A stretch of DNA of 64,000 bases, from positions 1,798,001 through 1,862,000 of the forward strand of contig JAPEIS010000015.1 of assembly GCA_029531795.1 (NCBI GenBank), read 5' to 3'. Shown here piece by piece: positions 1 to 11,137 of this stretch. Numbering within the stretch: the first letter of the stretch is position 1; each line of letters starts with the position of its first letter. A model generated the notes under the pieces. It was not told the origin of the DNA. It worked only from the letters and a program-made list of their open reading frames with translations, and did not search any database. Position numbers and translations under genes: made by a program. This stretch comes from Sclerotinia nivalis (Eukaryota > Ascomycota > Leotiomycetes > Helotiales > Sclerotiniaceae).

Positions 1-817
1 TCTGCCTCCACGGCAGTGGCTCCCGGAGGGCCAGCGGAGCGTCGTTAAGCAAGAAATTGTGATTAAGTTAACTTATTGATTCCAACTATTATTATGGGGA
101 CAAGCCCCCAAACCCATACCGGTAGCTCGCTCAAAGGTTGATTACTTCTATCAGAAAGTCACTTTCTTCATTCGTACACCAACCGTTGGAATGTTTCATT
201 TACATTCAACCCTGATGAATTGCGTTATGTTTTCATCAGTTCACATTATTAATTATTCTCAACCAAATAAATTTTCCCACTATTTATTATCCAAGAGGAT
301 CAAACCTTACATGGTAAAAAGTGTCAAAATATCAAAATCAAATTATCTGTGGGGAGATGGGATTTTTAGGATTTCCATTTTGGTCCCTGCCAAGACATAC
401 GAAACATAAACTCTCCCGTCCAATTGAAACCAGTCCAAACCCAGTTGAAGATCTCCTACTCGGAGTACATAAATTCAACTCTGCCGCATCACAGCCTCGT
501 GCTGAGTATTTTCATTCCACTCTTTCAAACAGTTGGTTGTCATGACCTGAATCCTTCAATAAAAACTCGGTACTAATTTTCATTATATCATTGCTCGTTC
601 GTTTTTTTCAATCCTTCTAATATCATTCCACCTCACTGTCGTTTCTCGCCGCGGACTCGTTATGACAACATAAGATCTTACATGAAGTGAAGCATTTAGG
701 CAATACACTCGCTCGCCCCACCTTCAACAAGTATCTCTACTGTTTTCTTGGCTACTACAATTACCCTCGCTTTCAAACGTTGGTCAAAGTTACGGCAATT
801 CGATTGTATCGCACATC
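1..817. other. Upstream flank of the thioredoxin-transglutaminase gene
   Basis: No convincing gene is visible. Short open frames at 191-545 and 687-875 have no recognisable family and overlap in different frames, so they look like chance. The stretch from about 600 to 817 is pyrimidine-rich in places and probably holds the promoter and 5' untranslated leader of the gene starting at 818. Confidence 0.5.
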
Positions 818-3406
818 ATGGCCGATGTCGAAGAGCCGCAGTTTACCACCCTTGCGCAGCGCATTGCTGCTTTGAAGCAACAACAGGCAGATGACTCTCT
901 GGTCCCTCAAAATAATACTCTGACAATAGCTAAACGACCACCACCACCCCCTATCCCAAGTTCCAATCGACCTCCCCTTCCTACGAGACCAAAGACTGCC
1001 AACAATCCTCCAATTCTTACATATGGTTCGTTCGTGAACCAGAAACCATTCAATGAACCGATTGGCGCAAAGTCAAACTCACAATCAGTCGATCGCGATG
1101 GTCCGACGAATAATGCCAAGGGTCCTGCTCTCCCACCTCGAAATGCTCCTCCTCCATTGCCCACCAGGAAAGCTTCGACTCCATCTCTGCCACCGAGGAG
1201 AGCATCTACATCAACACAATTGGCAAGAAGAAGTTCGGGAGACTCGATCATATCACAAGTTTCCACTGTTTCCGCCATATCATTGAACAGTTATGGCAGA
1301 CCTGCCTCTTCAATAACATCTATTGGGTCAACGGATAAGAGAATGTTGCCCCCTCCTTTGGATATGGCAAAACTTCCACCTTTACCACCTTCAAGGAGGG
1401 AATTGCAGGAGAAGGCAAGATTGGAGCAGAAGGCTAAAATACCACTCGTTTCTGTAAGTATTATTAGTAGATTTTATACCATTGTTGGTTTTGGATTTAG
1501 TTGGATTGATCTTCTATTATCAAATTCCATTCATTTCATGTAGAGCTTCAGGCACTGTTAGTGCAACTTTCCTGCTAGCTTCCAATAGTACAGAGTTAAC
1601 AAATTTATATTACAGACCAAGTCAGCTCCAGTTGTTCTTAAGCAGCCTCAAGTTGTTGATCGTGATATGCCACCCAAGATGCCTTCAAGACCAAGTGGCC
1701 CACCAAAAATGCCTCCAAGACCAATTGCAAACATTGAGGAAGGAAAGTCAATCGCTTTACCACCACGAAGATTACCACCTCCATCTTCTACTCGTTCTGC
1801 TTTATCTCTAGGGTTCGGTAACAAATCAACCGAAACACCAAATCCTGCACCAAGACCAGCCCCTACACACAATAGACCCCCTGCACCTGCCGTCCAAGAA
1901 CTGGACTCCGATAATTTTGATCGTGTCGTTCTCTCTGGGAAATTTGCTCTTGTGGATTTTTATGCTCCATATTGCAAATATTGTGTCGAATTGGACCCAC
2001 ATTACAAACAACTTGCCGAGGATTTTGCATTTGCTTCTGACAGACTTGTTATTGCGAAGGTTGATGTCCACGAACATAAATCTTTCATGGCCAGATATGG
2101 CATTCAAGGATATCCGACCATCATGTTCTTCGATGGAAACGGAGATAACCCCGAAACGTATCAATATATGAGAGATACGGGTGCCATGACAGAGTTCTTG
2201 ATTGAAAAGACTGGAATATCACCATCTGATGCACCAAAACCTGGAGGAGCACCACCACCTATTAACCTTAGATCAAAGCCAACATCGGCTCAAGCGAAAG
2301 CTGTAAGTGCTGCTCCAACTACATCATCTTCTTCTTCAACGGGCTGTCTCTTATGTCGAGACTTCTCTCGCCCGGATCAAATTGCATCAAAATATTCAAG
2401 AGAATTCCTTCCAAGATCACCTGATAATACAGGATATCTTGCTGATGTTCTTTGTCGTCCTTTCAGTTCACCTACTGATAAAGCTCGTGCGATATACGTT
2501 TGGCTTCACCATAATATAGCCTATGACACTGGAGCCTTCTTTGGCAATCGAGTCAAACATGTTACACCGGCCGATACTATTAAAACCGGCTTAGCAGTTT
2601 GTGGTGGATACGCTGGTCTATTTACGGCTATTGCACTTAAAGCAGGACTTGAAGCCATCATGGTAACTGGTCATGGAAAAGGATTCGGATATGCACCACT
2701 TAAACCAGGAGAATCATGTCCACCACCTAATCCAGGTGGCCATGCCTGGAATGCAGTTCGTATTGATGGGGGAGAATGGAAACTTATCGATGCATGTTGG
2801 GGATCCGGACAATTAGGAGACAATCAGACGTACAACAAGAATTTGATCTCATCCTACTTCACCATGTCGAATGAAGAATTCGGTCTCAAACATTTCCCAG
2901 CTGATAAAGCACACTTCTTTAGAAATGATAGAAGGATTTTAAGCTGGGAAGAATATTTCATTGGAAGTATCGGTGGTGAACCATTACAAATTTTCAGCTC
3001 TCCAGAAGATCACCACGGTATCTCCCAAACTTCTATCGCACCCCCTCAGAAATACATACAAGCCTCACCCACATCCAACGAGATCATTCGTTTCCAATTC
3101 TCCAAAATATGTACACATTACGACTTTGAGCGCAACGGACCAGGTAAGCCATATTGTATTCTTTTGAAAATAGGAGGGATCGATGGAAGAAAGGAGGATA
3201 TGATACCATTTGAATTCGATGGCTTTTGGTGGTGGGTAGATGTTAGGGTTAAGGAACTCGGGGCGAGGGGTCAAACGATTAGTTTGTTTGCGGTTACGAG
3301 TGTCAATGGGGAGGATGCTAGGGGGGTGACGAAGAGGGACTATGAGGTGAAGAAGGGAAAGTGTGGGATGGGGTTTGCAGGGGTTGCGGCTTGGGAGCTA
3401 AGTTGA
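818..3406 (+). CDS. Proline-rich thioredoxin plus transglutaminase-like protein
   Basis: Two exons (818-1453 and 1616-3406), one 162-nt GTAAGT...TTACAG intron in phase 0, predicted product 808 residues. Residues 1-300 are disordered and rich in PPPLP/PPRR motifs, the kind SH3 domains bind. Residues about 306-412 form a thioredoxin fold with the redox pair CKYC at 332-335 and the cis-proline segment YGIQGYP. Residues about 465-650 are transglutaminase-like, with a plausible catalytic triad Cys541 (AVCGGYA), His588 (GGHAWNAV) and Asp604 (LIDACW), followed by a beta-rich C-terminal region as in kyphoscoliosis-peptidase (KY)/Cyk3-type proteins. There is no signal peptide or membrane segment, so it is probably cytoplasmic. 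Cyk3-like proteins act at the cytokinetic ring. A similar scaffold or cortical role is only an inference, since the SH3 domain of Cyk3 is absent and a thioredoxin domain is present instead. The start at 818 opens the proline-rich frame; no earlier in-frame start is evident. Confidence 0.85.
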
Positions 3407-4179
3407 TGTTGATGGGGTGGAGGTCTGTGATGGGGTCGATTAGCGAGCTTTGGGTAAACTTACTGGTAATACCTTCTGTTTTGTTCTCGCTTGGTACATG
3501 GCGTCTGGTGAAGTGCCAGGCTTGGAGGGCATTGGCACATAGGATATCATGATTCATATCACTTTTTTCCTTTTTTGATTTCATAGTCTCACAGAATACC
3601 CAAATAAGCATAGCGCAATGCAAATCGATGATCCCCATTTTTTCATGTCTTTCTACGTGGTTCCAACCATCACTTACTAATTGCTACAGCCTCATCGCGC
3701 ATATGTTGTACTATTCCAGATATTCCACCAGTTTCTACAACAGCCTCGATTGGCCTTGTGATTTGATACTTGGAATGATTTGAGAAATGTCTTACCATTG
3801 CAGAGTTGTTATGAGCAGGGTAGAGCGGGGTATAGCGAGGCTAATGCGGCGTAGGTAGGGTGTGGGTGGGTATAAGTATATGTTTGTATACCTCCCTAGA
3901 TTTAAGTTCTTCATATTCTTGAAGAATAATTTGTGACGATACAAGGAGAAGCGTACACAACATACTAATAAGGATTCTGAATAGCGACAAAAAAATTGGG
4001 GACAGTGAGTCAGTTACCTTATCATTACTAGATCTTTTTCTCGTCGTCTTGTGTACACAAACAAACCTCTAACTACAGGATCTTCTTAGATTCAGACAGA
4101 TATCTCTTATACATAATAATCCAATCTACAATATAACTTATACATCAACTATCACGTCACGCACATCACCCAGAACAAA
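3407..4179. other. Intergenic region
   Basis: No gene seen. It should contain the 3' end of the upstream transcript and the promoter of the small secreted protein. A G-rich, T-poor stretch lies around 3810-3880, and a C/A-rich leader-like stretch leads into 4180. Confidence 0.5.
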
Positions 4180-4660
4180 ATGAAACCAACATCAACTTCC
4201 ATCCTTCTCCTAACCACCCTCACCACCTTCATGGGAATGGCAACAGCAGGACCCGTCGCCTACGGTGTCTGTCAAAGCTGTTGTGCGATTGTGGTAATGG
4301 CTTGTTATTCAGCGGCAGGTTTTACTGTATGATTTCTCTTCATATACCCCCATATTTTTCTCCCCTTCCTTCCCTTTACCACTTTCCTGTCTTCCATTAA
4401 CCGTCTATCAAACTTCTTCCCCTTCCTCATCTAAACCCTATCATCTAAATCTTCCCTCTATCATATCTCTTTTGAACCCTTTCCCTCCACTTTTCCTATC
4501 AATTTATACCTCATAGAAATAATAGAACTAACACTTCATGAAATAACAGTGGGGCGCAACTTTAGGTGCAACGGCTCCTCCCACAATTATAGCGTGTAAT
4601 GCGGCGTTTGGCCTTTGTTGTGCTAAGTGTGCGGGATTCCTTGTGGCGCCTATTCCTTGA
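4180..4660 (+). CDS. Small secreted eight-cysteine protein
   Basis: Found by joining two short exons, 4180-4326 and 4550-4660, across a 223-nt intron (donor GTATGA, branch-like CTAAC near 4528, acceptor ACAG). The product is 85 residues. Residues 1-23 are a typical signal peptide (hydrophobic core, ATA before the predicted cleavage site). The mature part of about 62 residues has cysteines at 31, 34, 35, 42, 65, 72, 73 and 76, spaced C-x2-CC-x6-C ... C-x6-CC-x2-C, a mirror-symmetric pattern. Sequence style and spacing resemble the small cysteine-rich fungal proteins often labelled zygote-specific-like (ZYS3-type); I recall that family but could not search it. The likely destination is secretion or the cell wall. 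It could be a host-interaction or developmental protein, but nothing in the sequence decides this. The AT-rich decayed island just downstream is the setting often seen for fast-evolving secreted proteins. Confidence 0.75.
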
Positions 4661-4860
4661 TTTTTTAGGGTGGAATGAAGAAGGGTGCGGGGAGGAGAGG
4701 CGTAGGGGAGGGGATGGGAGGGTTATTGGAGGAAAGCGGGTGGAGGGTAGCTGTGGGGGTTAAGAGGGAAATGGGGGGGGAGGAAATATGTAAAGACAGA
4801 TTGTTATGAGACGATACGACAAATACCTCGTAAAGATGATTTTGAATGCTAGGGAAATTA
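4661..4860. other. 3' flank of the small secreted protein gene
   Basis: G-rich and purine-rich non-coding sequence (many GGG and GGAGG runs), probably the 3' untranslated region and terminator of the preceding gene. No gene seen. Confidence 0.4.
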
Positions 4861-5225
4861 ATAGGGTCTCATGGGGGCTTAGGTTACATTAATCGAATAT
4901 TTTAAACCGAGTTCTCGAGAGCTAAAATCGTGATAGTTATGAGATGAAGATTTGAAATGAGTATAATAACATTTTTAAAATGATTACGGGATTATTTGAA
5001 ATAATTTATATCTTCTATTTGTTAGAACTTTAACTTTAAAGTCTATAAATATTCGAAATTCTAATAGTATAGAAATAAAAAAATTTCTTATAAAAATTCA
5101 TTATCGATATTATTTTTTAATAAAATTTTATTTCTTATATTATTTTTAATTATTGATATAGATTTTCGAGAAAATCTTCTTATAATTATTATATTTATTA
5201 ATGATTTTTTTTTTTTTGATATCTT
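4861..5225. repeat. AT-rich decayed island, likely RIP-altered transposon relic
   Basis: Composition shifts abruptly to very AT-rich, TpA-dense sequence with no open frame, ending in a run of T before 5220, and then returns to normal. This matches the texture of the large repeat block beyond 21.7 kb and suggests a short RIP-altered transposon remnant. No terminal repeats were recognised, so the element type cannot be assigned. Confidence 0.5.
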
Positions 5226-5300
5226 ATAAGTTTCATCCGTTCTACTCATTTTCAACCCATTAACAAAGCTGATTCATTTAATGTCAGATTTGGTGTTCAG

Positions 5301-5463
5301 TTCTTGAATCTAGATGGAGCTGCTGTCTATCAAATGTACAAAAACTGCGAGGCTGCAGACGAGGATATTAAGGACATACTGGCCTTTACCCAACCTTTGT
5401 GACAAATCTTGATCCTAAGAGTGCCAACAAAGTCGCTGAGGCCAATGGTATTGGAATTTTTTG
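5301..5463 (+). pseudogene. Broken coding relic of unknown family
   Basis: Two frames give protein-like sequence that joins across a one-base shift near 5378. The first reads FLNLDGAAVYQMYKNCEAAD and continues to about residue KDI. The second contains GLYPTFVTNLDPKSANKVAE and stops at a TGA near 5461. The text looks like a former gene rather than chance, but I do not recognise the family. Further protein-like fragments in mixed frames follow to about 5700, none of them continuous. Confidence 0.3.
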
Positions 5464-8067
5464 AGTAGACATGCCACCAGATCAAGCATTTGTAAGGTCG
5501 TAATTCTCTTCTTTTCCACAAGACTCGCTGTCACGTCTAATCACTGACTAACATCAAAAAGGGTAGCACATAGGCAGATAATGAGATTTCGCTCGAGATT
5601 GTCTGAACTCAAAAGGTCATGGGCGAGATCAATTCATTTGCTATTGTAAATAATGCCTCTAATGAGCCGATTGGTTTCATCTTTGGGCGGTACAGTTGAG
5701 TGGCAACGACCTTATATCATTCTAGCCGCCAATTTTGAAAGAGAAAGATTATCGGGGCCAAGTATGACGTTGATCGTGGTACATTCACACATCAGAATTT
5801 GGTTGCCTTCAAGTTTGCTTGTTAGATTCGGGGATCCATATAACAAGCTTCTTATAGGATGAAGTATTTCACTAAGTAAACTAGTATTTGGGTCACACAT
5901 AGGGGCTGGGTTTGGAGCTGACTGTGTCATGGTATTGAGCTGGGTTTTCTGTGTATCAGAACTGTAGTGGCCATAGCCATTGCTTACTATTCTTGTTGTT
6001 TTGGAATTTCTTCATGTAAAAGCCTAGTACTTAATACATTCAACAGCTTTTGCACGCCATCTCTCGCGGTAATATTTTTGGTAGTTCTCCGGGCAAATCT
6101 CGTCTCTACTTACTTTTCGCACCTGGGCAAGATATGCCTTTCTCCGATAGCTGGAGAGCAGGATCATATTGCGTAGTTTGATTCCTTCTCTAATTTATTC
6201 ACTCACTCGGCCGATCGAGGTACCTTGCCAAAGTGATGGTCGCTTCTGATTTCCGACATCCTGATTTCTTATAGGTTATGCCTTTCCCTGCAGGAAAGAT
6301 CAACTGTAAACTCTTGTAGTGGAATAGAAATGACCTGATCATGAAAACTGCCAACTATTTGAGCCGGAGTGGTTGGTCATAGAATATGTATGAGACGACA
6401 ACATGGTCACCATACAGTTAATATATTCACCTTTTACAGCGCCTCCTATCGAAGTTGCAATTCCCTTCCCCCGCTTCGCTTGACAGATGGAGCTAAGCCA
6501 GCGTTCGGCTATTCCAGATCTTTTCCTTCTTAAGGACCTCGCACTCCTCCCACAAGGCAAATTCTTCCTTACCTCTTACACAACTTTCCTTCCCATTTCT
6601 TAAGCTCGCCCGACTCTTTTATTATCATTCAGGATCCATCCTTTCATGTACTGCGACTATCCTTCAAATGTATTACATCCTCTAGGCTATCTACAAATCA
6701 TCACCATCACTCTTCCTTTTGTTCTTTCCCTCTTTCATCCTAGGATATCCAAATCGTCCTAACTTATTTCATTCCTTCCTTGTTACTTCTTTTCTCCACT
6801 CCGCCCTGTTCCACTCCTCCCCCACCGTCCTTCCTCCAACTCCAGGCAAAAAACCCCCCGTACCATGACTAAGTGACGATGGTATTGCCGATGGTAATAC
6901 GCTCATTCGTTAACTGATCCATCAGTGGTATGTTGATTACTGAAAGCGTAGATTCCTCCGGGATGTCCCTCAAGTTCTCAAAATCACTGATATATAAGTG
7001 GGTGCAGCACAGGTAGGAATCAGTCACTATCTGCTTCATCTGTCCAATGTACACATTTATTAGAAGAAAAACAATTGCTGCGTATGGCTATATTGAGCTG
7101 CGAACCAACGACTTGACCATGTGAAATATACAAGTTATCTGCTAAAGCGTGACTAGTCGTGACAAATTACAAGTCATCTAATTGTTTCAGTTTCTTTGCG
7201 ACCTGAATATTTCTTCATCAGGGTCACGCTCAATCTGAGTCTTTTGAAGCTGCCAGCAATCTTAGTCCAGCACTCCGAGAAGGTTGCAGCCATCCTAGTG
7301 AATGCACATCCCTCCGCGCCGAAATGAATATACAAACTGCGAGACAGATGAGGAATTTCAGTATTGTCTTTACAGGGGCGGCAGGCTTTCAGCAGAGGAA
7401 TATGTCGAATTGTGTGCGGATAGTTTTAAGCAGAAACTTTAAGACTCTTGAAGTTTAGAATGCGGTTGGATAAATGGCGGGTGATGAGATAGTTAAATGA
7501 TACAGAGGAAGAACATGAGCAGCTTTGTTGACAGGGGTGGGAAGCTCGAACAGAAAGATGACCAAAAAGGACTCGCCGGAATCGTGTGCTTCCACATCGA
7601 ATACAGCACTTGATGTTTGCAGGAGGATACTAAGACGATGTTCTCAACATGCAATTCTCGCCATGGAATTTCGACATATAAGACGAAGTAACGGAAACGT
7701 TAACTACTAAATAATAAAATAATCAAAACAATTATCTTCTTTCCCTGCTCCCTCTAATCATCACAATGAAACCCTCCACAATTCACGCGGAAGGATGAAC
7801 CAAGGATTTCCGACTTCTCCGATTCTCCAAGCACCTCTGGCATCTTTTCGTACTCGAACCCTTCGGCCTACAAGCCATCAAAACCTAATGGTCCTAATTC
7901 TATACCTATAGCAAATTAGGAAATCAAATCCTAGAACTCCAGCACTAACAATCAAAAAACTCACCTTAAAGCGCTAGACAATAGAAAATTTGAAATCAAT
8001 GAATGGGTGGGTAGTAAGTGCGAACGAGCCTCTCACGACATATCTAAGCGTCAATTCTAGACAGTCC
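5464..8067. other. Gene-poor stretch
   Basis: About 2.6 kb of near-normal composition without a gene I can support. Open frames at 5653-5862, 5712-5930(-), 5967-6176, 6339-6560(-), 6869-7054(-) and 7525-7710 are all under 75 codons, mutually overlapping or isolated, and show no motif. The stretch may be decayed genic or transposon sequence continuing from the relic at 5301. The last few hundred bases include the 3' end of the kinase-like gene transcribed leftward from 9402. Confidence 0.4.
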
Positions 8068-9402
8068 CTACAACTTCGCCTTCTCGCCCTCTTCCTTTAC
8101 CCTCTTCGCCAATCCCACAAACTTCCAACACAACTCCCCCATGGGCCACATCGCCTGCCCATGAACCTTTGCCTTCGCACTACTCGCCTGTCTCATCGCC
8201 CATCTAGCAGCTATGCCCTGATAAATACACGTATTTCTGAAGAAGCCAAATGCCGCTCCCCAGGGTAAATCAGGTTCTGGGTCCCAATCCGCTGTTTCTC
8301 GATACCAGGATATTAAATCTGATTCCGAGGGTAGACCGGGTGAGTTTTCTTCTTGAAATTGTGGAAGGGATGCGAATTTCTTCTCGTTGCGGACGGCATA
8401 AGGGGAGAGGATATTTATTATGTCAGAAAGAGGGTGCCCGATTGTGGACATTTCCCAGCTAGAGAGGAGGGCGTTAGTTTAGATTTCTACCTGATATGAA
8501 TGGGGATATTGAGGAAAGAGAAGCACATACTCTAAAATTCCAATAACTCTTGGTTCCGTTTTGTGAAAAACTAAATTATCAATCTTATAATCCCCATGAA
8601 CCAATGTCCCTCTGTCCTTCGGCTGATACTTCTTATCTTTAAAGAATCCCAATATCTCCTCAATATGTGGTATCTGACCCACTGGCTCTTTCGTCTCAAT
8701 ATCAACTGTTGAAGCCTGAGCCGCACTTATCGTGCCAAAAGTTTTGATTTGACGATCGTAAAATCCCACTGGTTTGCCAAAACTTGTAAGTCCTGCTTTT
8801 GATATATCAACACGATGGAGTTTAGCTAGGGTGCGAATCGCATCGTGCCACCTATTCCCACACTTCATCAGTATTGACTCCTCATCATAATCTAGGGCGC
8901 AACATCATAAAGTCGAGGAAAAACATACATCTCCCTCCTCTCCTCCTCTCCCACTCCCGGAATTCCCGGATCCTCAATAATTCTCCCATCCAAAAATTCC
9001 ATAATATAAAACGGTGTGCCAATTACCCCCTCATCCTCGCACAAACAATATGCTTTCGGAACCGGTACATCTGTTTTCTCCAATGCATGAATAACGCGAT
9101 ATTCGCGTTCGACTTGATGTGCAGTTTTCGAGACAAGCTTTCCGGGTGGTTTCTTGCGCATTACATATTTTTGGCCATTGGATGCGAGGAGTTGGTATGT
9201 TGGATTTGATTGACCGAATCCGAACTACAAGTTGTCGATTAGATTAGCAATGAGTACCGGAACGGTATGATATTAACCTGGGAGTTGGATGGGATATACG
9301 GACTTGTTTAATATCAATAGGGGTCTTGATTTCCGGTACATGCTTTTCTATATATTTCTCCAAAGCTTGGAGATCAATAGGTTGTCTTACGGAACCGGCC
9401 AT
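8068..9402 (-). CDS. ACAD10-type phosphotransferase (APH kinase fold)
   Basis: Four exons on the minus strand: 9402-9304, 9224-8929, 8851-8531 and 8458-8068. Introns of 79, 77 and 72 nt keep frame and give 368 residues. Intron 2 uses the donor GTATGT, which rebuilds [17 protein letters not shown] across the join. Intron 3 also uses GTATGT and rebuilds [16 protein letters not shown]. Family signatures: the N-terminal [12 protein letters not shown] segment (nucleotide-binding region), VMRKKPPG (the lysine region), the Brenner motif HGDYKIDN with His217, Asp219 and Asn224, and the metal-binding Asp239 in ILDWE. This is the aminoglycoside-phosphotransferase-like kinase found at the N-terminus of ACAD10/ACAD11 and as stand-alone fungal proteins. 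In the animal proteins it phosphorylates 4-hydroxyacyl-CoA; a similar lipid-catabolic role is inferred here. It is probably cytosolic or peroxisomal, although the C-terminal AKL is only loosely like a peroxisomal targeting signal. Confidence 0.88.
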
Positions 9403-10462
9403 TGATAATTTAGGGTAGCTTCTAGATGAGAATTGTAGTGAGATATCGTTTGAAACATCTTGTGGAGGTGAAGTTAGTTGTATTTATGAGATAAGCTTTG
9501 AGGTGAGACAACATTTTGCCTCGGCCTCGGTTCAACAGGGGTGTGAAAATACGCTAACCCCTCGTGAAGGCGGGGGAAGCTCAAATGTTAAGACGGGAGT
9601 TGGAGTAAATTCAGGAAGATAATCAAGTATGTAGTAGATTCTGATAGTATTCTCAATTGTCGATCTCTAAATATTAAACAGTCCTCGATATCGTTGAATT
9701 GTTTTCCCTCTGTATACTTTGAGCCTCAAAATTCAGTTCAGAGCACAAGGCAATGAATGTCACAAGTCCAACATTAGAAACACTATGGTACTCAAGTAAC
9801 TTGGGATGAGTTAATTCATTCATATATTTGGGTACTTATATACATGTACTCGTATATACCCTAGTTCTTTCCATCCCAAGAAAAAAGCCAATGGACACGC
9901 TCAAACCGCTATGTAAATGTAAATGTAAATGCTCAAACACATCTCCAACCTCCACACTTTTTTTACCCAAGTTCCTCCTCGCTTCTCCTATTCGTCCCAC
10001 TAAATAATACAATAACAAGAACATAACAAGGGAAGAGGCCTCGTATTAAGCGGGACACCCTTTCCCATCCTTCCTTTGCGCAATTGAAGTAGGAAACTCC
10101 GATTCGGTTTAGTCGTCCAAGCCAAACTCCATTCAAACCCTACTATGAATACATTTGGAAGAAAACCAACAAACATTCGATGCTGTGATAGCCGCTGGAT
10201 TCATGATATGCAAATAAAAGGCAAGGCCAGATCTACGACCGGAATTAAAGTACGTGTACTTTAAAACAGAAATGCAAATGCGGGAAAATAAATAGGATAG
10301 GAAGAAAATATATAAAAAAGAATAGATGTTCATGTCATCATCCTAAAAGCCCAAAGATATCGAGGCAAATTAACGGTGGGATCCCATACGCCATGTGCAG
10401 CAACGGTGAGAGAAGAATTATCCAGTTGTTCCTGTAATCGGCTTTCTTTAGGTAGCAGAAAT
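9403..10462. other. Intergenic region
   Basis: No gene seen. It holds the promoter of the kinase-like gene (right-to-left) and the 3' flank of the gene ending at 10463. A short ATGTAA-type triplication (tgtaaatgtaaatgtaaatg) lies near 9912. Frames at 9836-10024(-) and 10133-10333(-) are short and featureless. Confidence 0.5.
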
Positions 10463-11100
10463 CTAGAAGTTCAAACTATGCTGGACGCCCTTCCCTAACG
10501 TGATCTGACTTAAACTCAACGTCCTTGCATCACCCTTTCCAGTGTCAACACTCGGCCTTGCACTCCCACTTCCGTTTTCCTTTCCACTGCCGAAAACCTC
10601 ATCCCCAAAGTTTGGACCGCCTAAGTCTTCGTTAGGGGTCTGGAAAACTTCGGAAGCTGCTGCATATGCTTCATCATCACTATTACCGCCAAAGCCCTTG
10701 AATGTGCTCTTGCTCGATGATGTGGTGTCGAGAACTAGCCCAGCTCCACCCACGGAATCGGGAGCGGGATACGACGTGGGTGCTATTGAGGGACATGAGA
10801 CAATTTGTTGCTGTAGGGTGAGGACAACATTCTCAAGGTGCTGGCGAGCAGATTGTTCCGCTAGGAACATATTCGTCAAATTGTTGTAGTGCTCCATTGT
10901 CAAAAGGGCATCCTTTTGAGTTGTGGGAGAGCTGGATGGAAGACCGCGAATAGTAGTTGAGGTTGAAAGAGGTCGACAGGTGGTGTGGGAACTGCTTAAA
11001 CGCACATGGTCATCTGTTGTTGTGGCGTACGGAGCTGGTACTGTATCATCAAAATCAGGATGGTAAGAATTATTATGAGACGATGATGTGGGACGATGGA

Positions 11101-11137
<37 letters not shown>

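Noticed and set aside
907..1278. A 123-codon minus frame rich in Gly.
   Set aside because: It is the antisense of the proline-rich region of the 818-3406 gene.
8861..8925. Alternative intron 2 of the kinase-like gene (donor GTTTTT, acceptor GATGAAG).
   Set aside because: It keeps frame but inserts CGNR before WHDA and lacks a canonical donor; the GTATGT donor with the AATAG acceptor restores the family sequence.
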